A DNA stretch of 51,968 nucleotides from an uncultured Verrucomicrobia subdivision 3 bacterium (GCA_903875465.1 CAIQWB010000051.1:1-51968); one strand, 5' to 3'. Numbered from the stretch's first letter, positions 35,275-44,249 are shown. Notes: generated from the sequence alone by a model not told the origin. Numbers and translations: made by a program.

Positions 35275-36873
35275 TTACAATTTTACGACTTTGACGTTGC
35301 TGATATCCTTGTCCTGCTGAATCTCCGCCAGCACCGCCGCCGAAGGCGCGCTGTCCAGGCTCAGCACGGTCAGGGCACTGCCCCCGGCGGTGTCGCGCCC
35401 CAAACTCATGCTGGCGATGTTGATCTGATGCTTGCTCAGCAGGCTGCCGAGATAACCGACAATCCCGGGGCGGTCTTTGTTGTTCAGGAGCAATAACGTG
35501 CCCGTGATCGGAATTTCCACCGGCGAACTGTACAGGCGCACAATCCGGGGATTGTTCGGCGACCCAAAGAACGTGCCGCCCGCCGACACCAGCTTGGTGC
35601 CGCCTTTGAAAATCTGCACATGCACCCATTCATTGAAGGTGACTGGTTCGTCCGATTTCTTTTCTTCCACCGTCAACCCAATGCTCGCGGCCGCCGCGCG
35701 CACGTTGACGTTGTTCACGTCCTTCAAGTCGCTGGCCGCCAGGAACCCGCGCAGGATGGAACGGGTGACGGGGTCCACATTGGGCAATTGGCGGGCATTA
35801 CCGCCATAGGAAATGTAAATCCGATCCGCCCCGACGGGCGCGAGCTGGCCCAGCAATTTGCCCAGGGATTCACCCAGCGGCAGGTAAGGCTTCACCTGTT
35901 CATAGGTCCGGGCATCCAGATAAGGGAGATTCACCCCGTTGCGGACTTCCCCGGTCAGCAGGTACCCGGCAATGACTTCCGCCACTTCGATGCCGCATTT
36001 TTCCTGGGCTTCCTCCGTGCTGGCCCCGAGATGCGGGGTCAAAATCAAATTCGGCTGCTTGCGGTACGGATGATCCGCCGGCAGCGGTTCCACGGCAAAC
36101 ACATCCAACCCCGCCCCGGCCACCTTGCCGGACTCCAGCGCCGCAATCAAATCCGCCTCGGCAATAATCTCGCCGCGCGCACAATTCACAATCCGCACGC
36201 CCGGCTTCATCTTGGCAAACGCCGCGGCATTAAGCATTTCGCGGGTTTCATTCGTCACCGGCATGTGCACCGTGATAAAATCCGCCACCCGGTACACTTC
36301 ATCCAGGCTGTCCGCAAATCCGGCCCCAATGGCCCGCGCACGTTCCTCGGTCAAATAGGGATCATACGCCACCACATGCATGCCAAAGGCAATCGCCCGC
36401 TTGGCCACTTCCGTGCCAATCCGGCCCATGCCCAAAACCCCCAGCGTCTTGCCAGCCAGTTCCACCCCTTGGAACGCCTTGCGATCCCACTTGCCCGCCA
36501 CCATCGTGGCGTATGCCTGCGGCACCTTGCGCGCCAGGGAGAGCAGCATGGCAAAACTCAATTCCGCCGTCGTAATGGTGTTCCCACCCGGCGTGTTCAT
36601 GACCACCGTGCCGTGCTGTGTGGCGGCCTCGATATCCACATTGTCCACCCCCACCCCGGCACGACCCACCACGCGCAATTTGGGCGCGGCTTCGATGACT
36701 CTGCGCGTCACCTTGGTTTCTGAACGGACCACCAGGGCGACGGCATCCGCCACCACCGGCAACAATTCCGCCTCAGTGAGCCGCTTGGGCAGCACCACCA
36801 CTTCAAATTCCGGGCGTTGCTGGAGCAGCGCGATTCCCTTGGGGGAAATAGGATCACAAACGACAATTTTCAT
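35275..36873 (-). CDS. serA: D-3-phosphoglycerate dehydrogenase, long form
   Basis: The 532-residue enzyme makes 3-phosphohydroxypyruvate, the first step of serine biosynthesis. NAD-binding GxGxxG is in GVLGMGRIGTEVAKRA, the active-site Arg in VNCARGEII and the catalytic His in PHLGASTEEAQEK. After the dehydrogenase core come the intervening (ASB-like) domain and a C-terminal ACT domain (LLLLNNKDRPGIVGYLGSLL), as in Mycobacterium- and Bacillus-type long SerA. The ACT domain suggests serine feedback. Start 36873 (MKIVVCDPISPKG) is standard for the family. Confidence 0.96.
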   Translation of the reverse strand: MKIVVCDPISPKGIALLQQRPEFEVVVLPKRLTEAELLPVVADAVALVVRSETKVTRRVIEAAPKLRVVGRAGVGVDNVDIEAATQHGTVVMNTPGGNTITTAELSFAMLLSLARKVPQAYATMVAGKWDRKAFQGVELAGKTLGVLGMGRIGTEVAKRAIAFGMHVVAYDPYLTEERARAIGAGFADSLDEVYRVADFITVHMPVTNETREMLNAAAFAKMKPGVRIVNCARGEIIAEADLIAALESGKVAGAGLDVFAVEPLPADHPYRKQPNLILTPHLGASTEEAQEKCGIEVAEVIAGYLLTGEVRNGVNLPYLDARTYEQVKPYLPLGESLGKLLGQLAPVGADRIYISYGGNARQLPNVDPVTRSILRGFLAASDLKDVNNVNVRAAAASIGLTVEEKKSDEPVTFNEWVHVQIFKGGTKLVSAGGTFFGSPNNPRIVRLYSSPVEIPITGTLLLLNNKDRPGIVGYLGSLLSKHQINIASMSLGRDTAGGSALTVLSLDSAPSAAVLAEIQQDKDISNVKVVKL

Positions 36874-37198
36874 ATTGTAAAAGGAACAACGATTCTAGGC
36901 TATGGGGTACCCAAGGTCAAACATCCTTTATCCAACCTTGCTTGCCCATTTCACACCTTCCGCCCGCCCAAAAAATGCTCGCAAACCATTTTGGGACCCG
37001 GATTGCGGCTGCCCCGGGTTCCCGGCCAAAATCCATCCCCCCCGACTGAAAATGCGCCCTGCATCCTTCCGCCACCGCCCCGGTCGCTAGATTCCTTGCC
37101 CCTATTTGTCTGAAGTCGGCAAACAGGGGCAACTTCCGCCAGCGGATCCTGGAAAGTGGCGTTTTTCGCCATTTTAGGCACTGGAGCTCCATGGTTTT
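36874..37198. other. Intergenic region upstream of serA, containing an inverted repeat
   Basis: This stretch holds no credible gene. Its notable feature is an imperfect inverted repeat: TTGCCCCTATTTG (37096-37108) and CAAACAGGGGCAA (37120-37132), 13 bases with one mismatch and an 11-base loop. It may be an operator or a transcript hairpin. The serA promoter should lie at the left side, but I see no convincing boxes. Confidence 0.5.
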
Positions 37199-37201
37199 TA
37201 A

Positions 37202-37428
37202 ACCCGAACTCCGAAATTAAAATGGCTGGGATGTGTCAAGCTTTTGGCGCAGAAACACTTTGGAAAAATCGCCGGCCTGCCCGCAGTGGTCTGGTGAGAC
37301 TGCCTCGGCGCGCAGCGCGCATCCTTAAATGGGCAACTGCTTGGCAGCGGCTTGGGAAGCCAATGTTCCCAAGCGTTTATGCCCAAGCGATGGATGCCGA
37401 CCGGCCATTTTAATTTCGGAGTTCGGGT
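37202..37428. mobile_element. 227-bp MITE-like element, copy 1
   Basis: The element has terminal inverted repeats of about 25 bases; the outer 20 are ACCCGAACTCCGAAATTAAA on both ends. It is flanked by a direct TAA (37199-37201 and 37429-37431), consistent with a 3-base target duplication. Copy 2 at 39143 has the same length with about 16 substitutions and no indels by my count. No transposase is encoded. An inner hairpin, CTTGGGAA ... TTCCCAAG (37351-37373), is perfect here. Confidence 0.88.
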
Positions 37429-37545
37429 TAAACCTTACTCGGCTGGCCGGCATCAAACTGGATGGACAATCTTGAAAGTCTGAAACATCATCGCCGCATG
37501 GTGCAATTGCTCAAGCGCCCGCAGCGATCGAATCTCTGGTAAGCC

Positions 37546-38022
37546 ATGCGGCCCGTTCTCCCATGCCCGCGTCCATTCTGGCTCCTCATCGCCAGCGCGC
37601 TTGGCTTACTGGTACTGGGATTTGTGTGTTGGCTGGTCGGCAATCCGGACTTTAAGCATCCGTCGGCTTACAAGGAATGGTGTGCCCGTGCCGGCCTCGT
37701 TTTAATACTGGCGGCCGATCTTGGCTGGCTGGCTGCCCTGGCTAAATGTGCGCGTGATTGGACACCGCCCGCCCGGTTTTGGGCCTCCGTTCTGGTTGCC
37801 GTGTTGCTTTCCCTTTTGGGCCTCGTTATTCTGTTTCTTGAGTATGGAGTCCTTAATTTCGGCGATAGTGATTTGCCTCCCTACCAGCCCGACACTCCTT
37901 TCGAGCGGGCGTTTGATTTCTTGTTTTGGGTGGTTACGATTGGGGCGATGGTGTTTTGGTCGGGTGCTGTTCTTTATGCCGTCCTGTTATTATCCAAATA
38001 TTTTAAGCGACGCCTTGCCTGA
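37546..38022 (+). CDS. Small four-helix membrane protein of unknown function
   Basis: The 158-residue protein is largely hydrophobic, with likely helices at about 10-31 (WLLIASALGLLVLGFVCWLV), 47-65, 78-99 and 128-152. The loops include GNPDFKHPSAYKEWCARAG and FGDSDLPPYQPDTPFERAF. It ends with a basic YFKRRLA. No family is recognised. It is the first of four small genes lying between two copies of a MITE-like element, all on the plus strand. Confidence 0.65.
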   Translation: MRPVLPCPRPFWLLIASALGLLVLGFVCWLVGNPDFKHPSAYKEWCARAGLVLILAADLGWLAALAKCARDWTPPARFWASVLVAVLLSLLGLVILFLEYGVLNFGDSDLPPYQPDTPFERAFDFLFWVVTIGAMVFWSGAVLYAVLLLSKYFKRRLA

Positions 38023-38097
38023 CCCGGGGGCTGGGTCCCATCCCTGTCCGGTCCACCCACGTGTCCATTTTTCGAAGCAAGCCCACCCGATCATTAA

Positions 38098-38445
38098 ATG
38101 AGCAAATCAAAAATTCCGTTAATATCGTTTATTGCCACATTATGCCTGCTTGGCCTGGCCACCTATTGGCCGCACTTCACGCCCAGTCTGGCGGTCAACC
38201 CCGAACCTCATCCCGCAAATCCGTCGATCCCAGCTACCAACTCCCTTCCTGACCCAACGGCCATTGCCCTGTCGGCCGCGCCCTCCGGCGTGGATGCCAA
38301 AGTCATGATGCGGGTCGTGGTAAGTCTCTCCGTTCTGGCCGCCGCCTTATTTGTCATTTTGTGGAAAAATTACGATGCCAATGATAAAAAGTGGGCTTAC
38401 GGTTCTGTGGGGGCAATTGTCGGCTATTGGCTCGGCGGAAGTTGA
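38098..38445 (+). CDS. Small membrane protein of unknown function
   Basis: The 115-residue protein has an N-terminal hydrophobic segment (ISFIATLCLLGLATYW) that may be a signal anchor. A Pro/Asn-rich exterior stretch (NPEPHPANPSIPATNSLPDP) follows, then a second helix (VVVSLSVLAAALFVILW). The short tail NDKKWAYGSVGAIVGYWLGG is reminiscent of small holin-like or scaffold membrane proteins. It starts 75 bases after the preceding gene and ends 4 bases before the next one. Confidence 0.6.
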   Translation: MSKSKIPLISFIATLCLLGLATYWPHFTPSLAVNPEPHPANPSIPATNSLPDPTAIALSAAPSGVDAKVMMRVVVSLSVLAAALFVILWKNYDANDKKWAYGSVGAIVGYWLGGS

Positions 38446-38449
38446 CAGG

Positions 38450-38779
38450 ATGCCATCCAAACAGTCATCAGAACCAACCGGCCGTAATCCGACCGCCAGC
38501 GAGTGGCTGGCCGCGGAGCGCATTTTGAGTCTCACGCCCTTTCAGCAGCGGCATCATCCTTCGGCGGTCCCCGCCGACCACCGCAAACTGGCACACATCA
38601 ATACGTACGGCAGCCTCCCCGAATTTTATCTCGACCAGCCATTCACTTGTCGCCTATGCGGCCAGCGCGAGATTTGGCGGGCCAAAGACCAGCAATGGTA
38701 TTATGAAGTGGCCAAGGGCCACCTTGGCGCGCGAGCAGTTGAGTGCCACGCTTGTCGGAAGGCAAAAAAACAGGCTTGA
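38450..38779 (+). CDS. Zinc-ribbon protein (PF13451-like)
   Basis: The 109-residue product has a probable zinc ribbon: FTCRLCGQREIW, then QQWYYEVAKGHLG, then ECHACRKAKK. This is the C-x2-C ... W/Y ... C-x2-C-R arrangement of the family usually called probable zinc-ribbon domain. The N-terminal 60 residues are polar and without recognised motifs. The start at 38450 is supported by a GACAGG upstream and lies 4 bases after the previous gene, so the two are probably co-translated. Such proteins may bind nucleic acid; the role is unknown. Confidence 0.75.
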   Translation: MPSKQSSEPTGRNPTASEWLAAERILSLTPFQQRHHPSAVPADHRKLAHINTYGSLPEFYLDQPFTCRLCGQREIWRAKDQQWYYEVAKGHLGARAVECHACRKAKKQA

Positions 38780-38865
38780 TTAAATATGACACTTTTATCG
38801 CTGAACCAATTGCCCGGGCAAACCGCTGTCCCGTCCGCTCGCGCGGTTCACATCAGGAGCCAGCG

Positions 38866-39135
38866 ATGGTTCCGCTTTTTCGTCTGGCCACCTGGCCTCC
38901 CTCGAAATGGCCGATGCTAACCTCACTCATGGAGCTGGTTTTGGGATTCATCGTTGAGTGCCTGCTGAGCCTCCTCTGGTGGTTCCTGCTCTTTCCGGTC
39001 GTGTGGCTCGTCTCGTTGCCGTTCATTTTGATAATGGCCCGGTTTCGGCCCCAGCCTTACGGCCTCGCCGTCACCGGGATGCTCACTACCGTTCATTGCG
39101 CCTGGCGTGACTGGGGGCTTTTCCTCACCCCTTGA
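38866..39135 (+). CDS. Small membrane protein of unknown function
   Basis: The 89-residue protein has one long hydrophobic region (LLSLLWWFLLFPVVWLVSLP and flanks, residues about 22-55) preceded by MELVLGFIVECL. It ends TVHCAWRDWGLFLTP. I recall similar short proteins with a W-R-D-W tail annotated only as hypothetical. An AGGAG about 7 bases before ATG 38866 supports this start over an upstream one at 38743. It ends 7 bases before the left end of the second MITE-like element. Confidence 0.7.
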   Translation: MVPLFRLATWPPSKWPMLTSLMELVLGFIVECLLSLLWWFLLFPVVWLVSLPFILIMARFRPQPYGLAVTGMLTTVHCAWRDWGLFLTP

Positions 39136-39142
39136 GGCTTGA

Positions 39143-39369
39143 ACCCGAACTCCGAAAGTAAAATGGCTGGGATGCGTCAAGATGTTGGAGCAGAAACACT
39201 TTGGAAAAATCGCCGGCATACCCGCAGTGGTCTGGTGAGACTGCCTCTGCGCGCAGCGCACACCCTTAACTGGGCTACTGATTGGCAGCGGCTTGGGAAG
39301 CCAATGTTCCAAAGCGTTTATGCCCAAGCGATGGATGCAGACCGGCCGTTTTAATTTCGGAGTTCGGGT
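39143..39369. mobile_element. 227-bp MITE-like element, copy 2
   Basis: Same length, orientation and inverted termini as the copy at 37202. It is flanked by a direct TGA (39140-39142 and 39370-39372), again a 3-base duplication. The inner hairpin is weakened here by one change (TTCCAAAG). Most substitutions in the shared 63-codon open frame change the residue, so the frame is not under protein selection. Confidence 0.88.
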
Positions 39370-39723
39370 TGAATTGTTAACCCGGCGCTCTAAATAACTG
39401 CCTGGTCACGGCGTTCGGTTGGCACTTTGGCTCTCGGACATCTTTCCCCTCCGGCTCATCCCAAGCGCATGATTTGGCGCTGGATCGTCGCCCATAAGCC
39501 CGCCCCAGCCGTCGGGACCCAAGCTCAGGTTAAAGCGAATCAAACCTTATCAATGTTAGAAATGGGCGCGGATGGAATGGCCCGGTTCGCTCCAACCGCC
39601 TTGCCTGCCGATGGCCTTTTTGGCCTGCTCCTGCCCGTGGAACCTGGCAACGCGGTTTGATGCGTGCCCTTCGTCCGCTGCGTGGGCCACCCTCGCCTGA
39701 CCTAGATCCAACGAGTTCGCTGT
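39370..39723. other. Region without a supported gene
   Basis: About 350 bases lie between the second MITE-like element and the convergent end of the AddB-like gene. A 77-codon plus-strand frame (39427-39660) is open but low in recognisable signal, and no ribosome-binding site precedes it. I see no terminator or RNA gene. Confidence 0.45.
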
Positions 39724-42700
39724 TCATTCCGCCGGCGCGCGGAGCCGTCGATACTGGTGGGTCCAGGGATCAATGCGGCAGACTGAGGCGTAATCGCAGT
39801 AATCGCAGGGAGTGGTGGTGCCTTTGCGATACGGGTCCACCGCCGCCGCCCCGCCATAGATCCGGCGGCCCATGGCGATGAGCTGCGTTTCCACGCCCTC
39901 GAGCAAACCCAATAACTCCGCGCCCGTCAGGGCCTCGGTGGAACCCTGGCGCAGACTGCCGTCCTTGTTGCGCCGGTAGTTAAACTGATCGGCCGCACCC
40001 AGGCGGTCGAGTTGGGGCAGGCGGGCGGCGTCAAATTTCCCATTATGCCGGTAGGCCAGTTGCCGGTCCTGGGCCGCGCCTTCCAGCACTTCCGACCGGC
40101 TGCCCCCGGAATCAAAGGCGCCGCGCAGGTTGACATAAAAGACGCCGGCGGGTTCGATCCGGCGCAAGCCGGGCCACAAATCGGGTTTGGGCCAGTGGCG
40201 CAGCACATTCAGGTAGGCGAGCAATTGGAGCTGCACGCCATTGGCCACCAACAGCGGGTCGAGCTTTTTGCCGCCGGATTTGTAATCAATGATCACGGCC
40301 AGGGCGGTTTCGCCGGCGGGGTCGCGCCAGATATCCACGCGGTCAATGCGGCCGTGGAGCGAGAGTTTGAGGCCGGGAAGGTCGGGTCCCAGCGGGAGGT
40401 CCCACGCCGGCAGTCGGGAACCGGGTTTGCTGTCGAAGGCCACCTCGGCCAGGGTGGGATCAAACTCGTTTTGCCGGCGTAGCCACGTGACGACGACCTC
40501 CACGAAATCCTGCAACGCCCCGGTCATGGCCCGGGCGGCAAACCGCGTTTTGGCGGATTCGCGAAAGAGGCCGTCGCGATACTCCGGCATGAGTTCCTGG
40601 GCGATGGCCGCGATCTGTTCGCGCGCCGCCAAAGGCGTGAGCTCGCGCCAGCGCTGGTGCGCCGACTCCAGCCGCTCATGGAAGATTTTGAGAATGTCAT
40701 GCTGGAAATTGCCGCGTTCCCGGGCATCCAGTTCAAAGAGTTTGCGTTCGTTCGCCTGGAGGCCGGACCGCACAAAGTAGCGGAAGGGGCAGGCGGCAAA
40801 TTCCTCCAGCCGGCTCACGGAGGAGCGCAGGGTGGGCCCGTACAAACGCCGCGCCAGGGCCGGGGCCAGCGCTTCGGTGGGCTCGGGCTCCCGCAAAGCC
40901 TTGAGGCGGCGAACCCAATCGCCCAACTCCGGTATGGCGAGCAGGTCGGACCAGCCGGGACCACCGGCGGTAGGTGCGGGGTCGCGTTCCCAGGCCCCAA
41001 GCAGGGCCGGGGCCAGTTCCCCGGCGGTTTCCGCCTGGGACCAGCTGGCTTCGGGCGTGAAGACTTCGGCCACGAGCGCGGGAAACTGGCGTTGCACCTG
41101 CCCGATAAAGGGCGAGGGATTGAGCGCCTGGCCGGTGACATCGTGCCGGGAACAGGCCAGCAGTAATTGTTCGCTGGAGCGGGTGCAGGCGATGTAGCCA
41201 TAAAAACGTTCCCGGGCCAGGCGTTCGCGGAGGTCCGGCCCCAGCAGGCAGGAGCGCTCGCTTAATTCCGCCCGGTCCGCCTCGGTCAGGATGGTCGGCG
41301 GCGCGGGCGTGGCCGGGAAGACGCCCTCATTCAGGCCCAGGACCACGGTGAGCTTGAGCTCGGGGTTGCGCGCGCGGTCAATGGCCCCGACGAGCACCTG
41401 GTCCAGCGCCGGGGGGATTACCCCGATGGTAAGGCCGGCGAGGCCGGCATCCAGAATCGGGAGCCAGTCGCGCAAGGCCACCGGCTCGCCGGCGAAAGCG
41501 AGGGCCACGTTGTCCAGCCAGGCATTCATCTGCTCCAGCACGGTGCGGTGCATGGCGGCTTCGCTGACGGCCGCAGTGCTCCAATGTTCCAGCGTGTCTT
41601 GAACTTGCAAGGCGCGCCAGAGCTGGCGCATGGCGGCGGCCAGTTGCGTGCCCGTGGGCCGGGACTGGTTCACGGTGAGCTGCCGGGCCAGGCGGGCGAA
41701 GGGCGGCCAGATGACCTGGCGCAGGGATTCCGCCCACTCGGCCAGGGCCGGTTGCTCGCTGATCTGGATGGGTTCCCGCCATTTCTTTCCGCGCCAGCCG
41801 CGGGCGAGGGATTCATTTTCCAGGCGGTCGATCTGGGTTTCCGCCACGGGGGAAAAGCCCGCCTTCAAGGCGCTGAACCAGTCTTCGTGCGGCCAGTCAA
41901 AGGCCACCGTGCGCAGGGCGCTGCGCGTCAATTCCGCCAGCGGGTGATGCGCGATGGATTCGCGCTGGTCCAGGAAAAAGGGAATGGCATGCCGGCGAAA
42001 GCTGCGGGCCAGGGCTTTATGGTAGCCCGCCAGCTGGCGGACGATCACCGCGCAGTCCCGGTAGCGCCCGCCGGCGCGCACGTGCTGGAGAATGGCCCGG
42101 GCGGCGTGCGTGGCCTCGGCCTCGGCATCCGGGCACAGGACCAGCCGGATACCCGCCGGCGGCTCCGTCTGCCCGGGGGCCGCCGGTGGGAAATTCCGCG
42201 CCCAGGCGGCTTCCAGTTGGCGCAGGGCGGGGCGGGCCGCGAAACGGGTGTGGCCGGCGTCCCGGTCCAGCACTTCGATGGTGACCTCCGTATCCGGCAG
42301 CCGGCTGGCCCGTTCCCGGCATTGCTGGTAGAGCCGGCCCACGGCGGACCAGATGGAGAGCCAGGAACCGCCACTGCCGGCCGCCTCCGCGCCCGGGGCA
42401 TCCAGGCAGAACGCCAGCGTGGCTTCCCGGCAATGGGGCAGGATGCCCAGAAGCAAATCGAGTTCCTGGGGCGTCATCTCCGCAAAACCATCCAGCCACA
42501 ACCGGCCGATGACGAGCTGAAGGGGGTTTTTCGCCCGTGGGTTCAGGCGGGCGGCGGCGAGATCGAGCAAATGGCTGCCATCCTGCAGGTCATGCGCCTG
42601 CAACCAGTCCCGGTAGGCGGCGAGCAGCACGGCCAGGTCGCCCAGCTTGGCTTTCAGTTCGCTGGGAACATCGGCCCGCCCGGACCAGTCGCGCAGGGTG

Positions 42701-43173
42701 GCGGGGCCAACCTGGTGCTGTTGGAATTCCGCCAGCAACTGGCTGAGCTGGCGGGCAAACCCCGCCCGGCGGGCGCTGCGGCGGAATAATTGCAGTTCAT
42801 CAGCATGCCGCATGAGCAGGGCGCGCAGCACCATGACCCGGCCCTCCTCACTCAACGACTGCGGAGGCACCACGGCGGCCTGTTCCAATACAAAGCGGGC
42901 GAGGCGTTCAAACGAGAGAATCTGCAGGCGGGCAAACCCGCCGGGCGGCCCGGCGGCGAGCAACTGGCGCTCCAGTTGGAAAGTGGCTTGCTTGGGCGCC
43001 AGCAGGATGAGCGGTTCGCCCTCCGGTTGGTCCGCCAGGGCCGCGCGCACCTCCGCCAGACAGCGCCAGGTCTTGCCGCTGCCGGCGGGGCCCAGGAGGA
43101 AACGCACGTGCATAAGACGGTTTTCGCGGAAAGCGGCCGTAATGGAAAGCAATTTATGCGCAGCATTGGGCAT
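39724..43173 (-). CDS. AddB-like helicase/exonuclease subunit with Fe-S nuclease domain
   Basis: The 1149-residue protein has a Walker A (FLLGPAGSGKTW, residues about 25-36) and a UvrD-like core. A C-terminal RecB-type PD-(D/E)XK nuclease has VIIDYKSGGKKLD. Four cysteines in the spacing of an AddB iron-sulfur cluster are visible: C795 in EEFAACPFRYF, and C1123, C1126 and C1132 at the end. AddAB processes double-strand breaks and degrades foreign linear DNA. The AddA partner is not adjacent within this window. Start 43173 has an AAGGAAA upstream; 43113 (MHVRFLLGP) is an alternative. It is divergent from fba. Confidence 0.87.
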   Translation of the reverse strand: MPNAAHKLLSITAAFRENRLMHVRFLLGPAGSGKTWRCLAEVRAALADQPEGEPLILLAPKQATFQLERQLLAAGPPGGFARLQILSFERLARFVLEQAAVVPPQSLSEEGRVMVLRALLMRHADELQLFRRSARRAGFARQLSQLLAEFQQHQVGPATLRDWSGRADVPSELKAKLGDLAVLLAAYRDWLQAHDLQDGSHLLDLAAARLNPRAKNPLQLVIGRLWLDGFAEMTPQELDLLLGILPHCREATLAFCLDAPGAEAAGSGGSWLSIWSAVGRLYQQCRERASRLPDTEVTIEVLDRDAGHTRFAARPALRQLEAAWARNFPPAAPGQTEPPAGIRLVLCPDAEAEATHAARAILQHVRAGGRYRDCAVIVRQLAGYHKALARSFRRHAIPFFLDQRESIAHHPLAELTRSALRTVAFDWPHEDWFSALKAGFSPVAETQIDRLENESLARGWRGKKWREPIQISEQPALAEWAESLRQVIWPPFARLARQLTVNQSRPTGTQLAAAMRQLWRALQVQDTLEHWSTAAVSEAAMHRTVLEQMNAWLDNVALAFAGEPVALRDWLPILDAGLAGLTIGVIPPALDQVLVGAIDRARNPELKLTVVLGLNEGVFPATPAPPTILTEADRAELSERSCLLGPDLRERLARERFYGYIACTRSSEQLLLACSRHDVTGQALNPSPFIGQVQRQFPALVAEVFTPEASWSQAETAGELAPALLGAWERDPAPTAGGPGWSDLLAIPELGDWVRRLKALREPEPTEALAPALARRLYGPTLRSSVSRLEEFAACPFRYFVRSGLQANERKLFELDARERGNFQHDILKIFHERLESAHQRWRELTPLAAREQIAAIAQELMPEYRDGLFRESAKTRFAARAMTGALQDFVEVVVTWLRRQNEFDPTLAEVAFDSKPGSRLPAWDLPLGPDLPGLKLSLHGRIDRVDIWRDPAGETALAVIIDYKSGGKKLDPLLVANGVQLQLLAYLNVLRHWPKPDLWPGLRRIEPAGVFYVNLRGAFDSGGSRSEVLEGAAQDRQLAYRHNGKFDAARLPQLDRLGAADQFNYRRNKDGSLRQGSTEALTGAELLGLLEGVETQLIAMGRRIYGGAAAVDPYRKGTTTPCDYCDYASVCRIDPWTHQYRRLRAPAE

Positions 43174-43205
43174 TTATTTTTTATTTCCTTTCACCGCCAG
43201 CCACC

Positions 43206-43211
43206 TATAAT
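43206..43211 (+). promoter_or_regulatory. Candidate -10 box for fba
   Basis: A perfect TATAAT lies about 55 bases upstream of the fba start. The matching -35 region is weak (ATTTCC or TTTCCT at about 43183), so the assignment is tentative. Confidence 0.4.
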
Positions 43212-43266
43212 GCCCGCTAGTTGGGACACTGGTAAGGATTTGCGGAAAATTTAAATTTAGAACATT

Positions 43267-44229
43267 ATGCCATTAACACATACAAAGGACCTGTTCGCAA
43301 AGGCGTTGAAGGGTAAATATGCGCTCGGCGCATTCAACGTAAACAACATGGAACTCATTCAGGCCATCGTGGAAGCCTGTGAGGAGGAGAAGGCGCCGCT
43401 GATGCTGCAAATCTCCAAGGGCGCGCGCCAATATGCCAACCCCATCTATCTCAAGAAATTGATCGAGGCCGCCGTCAGCCTCTCCACCGTGCCGATCGCC
43501 GTTCACCTGGACCATGGTGACACCTTTGAACTGTGCAAGGAATGCATCGATGAAGGCTTCACCAGCGTCATGATTGACGCCTCCCACGAACCGTTCGAAA
43601 AGAACATCGAGATCACGAAAAAAGTCGTGGAATACGCCCACAAATATAATTGCTCCGTGGAATCCGAGCTTGGCCATTTGGTCGGCGCGCAGTTTGACGA
43701 CGGCGAAGAAGGCGGCTCCCACTCCATGAGCGGCCACTACACCAACCCCGAGGAAGCCGTGGAATTCGTGAAGCAATCCGGCTGCGATTCCCTGGCGATT
43801 GCCATCGGCAATTCCCACGGTGCCTACAAGTTCAAGGGCGAACAGCACCTGGACTTGGAACGCTTGAAAGCCATCAAAAAAGCGTTGCTCGAAGCCAACC
43901 TGGGCGATTATCCCCTCGTGTTGCACGGTGCCTCCAGTGTGCCGGCCTACCTGGTCACGGAAATCAACCAGTACGGCGGCAAGATGCCCGACGCCCAGGG
44001 CGTTCCGGAAGCCGACATCGAAGTCGCCCGCCGCGTGGGTTGCACCAAGGTGAACATCGACACCGACCTGCGCATGGCCATGACCGCCGCCATCCGTAAA
44101 GTGTTCTCGGAAAAGCCCGGCGAATTTGATCCGCGCAAGTATCTCGGACCGGCCCGCCAGGGCGTCAAGGACCTCGTGCGCCATAAAGTCAAAAACGTGC
44201 TCTGCTGCGCCGGACACGCCTTCGACTAA
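43267..44229 (+). CDS. fba: Class II fructose-bisphosphate aldolase
   Basis: The 320-residue zinc aldolase splits fructose 1,6-bisphosphate to glyceraldehyde 3-phosphate and dihydroxyacetone phosphate. Zinc and active-site motifs are clear: FNVNNMELIQAI, VHLDHGDTFE, ESELGHLVG, IGNSHGAYKF, LHGASSVP and NIDTDLRMAMT. The sequence is closest in style to the CbbA-like class II group. A strong terminator follows directly, so fba is probably monocistronic. It is divergent from the AddB-like gene. Confidence 0.96.
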   Translation: MPLTHTKDLFAKALKGKYALGAFNVNNMELIQAIVEACEEEKAPLMLQISKGARQYANPIYLKKLIEAAVSLSTVPIAVHLDHGDTFELCKECIDEGFTSVMIDASHEPFEKNIEITKKVVEYAHKYNCSVESELGHLVGAQFDDGEEGGSHSMSGHYTNPEEAVEFVKQSGCDSLAIAIGNSHGAYKFKGEQHLDLERLKAIKKALLEANLGDYPLVLHGASSVPAYLVTEINQYGGKMPDAQGVPEADIEVARRVGCTKVNIDTDLRMAMTAAIRKVFSEKPGEFDPRKYLGPARQGVKDLVRHKVKNVLCCAGHAFD

Positions 44230-44249
44230 GCTGCGTTATCAACTTCACC

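Noticed and set aside
37156-37413. Open frame of 85 codons (71 in the second copy at 39139-39354) inside the MITE-like elements
   Set aside because: The two copies differ at about 16 bases and most changes within the frame alter the residue. The frame starts in the inverted repeat and has no ribosome-binding site, so it is a by-product of the element.
39427-39660. 77-codon plus-strand frame downstream of the second MITE-like element
   Set aside because: No family, no ribosome-binding site and ordinary length for chance in this composition.
43273-44217. Long minus-strand frame opposite fba (314 codons)
   Set aside because: fba on the plus strand is unmistakable; the antisense frame mirrors its codon bias.
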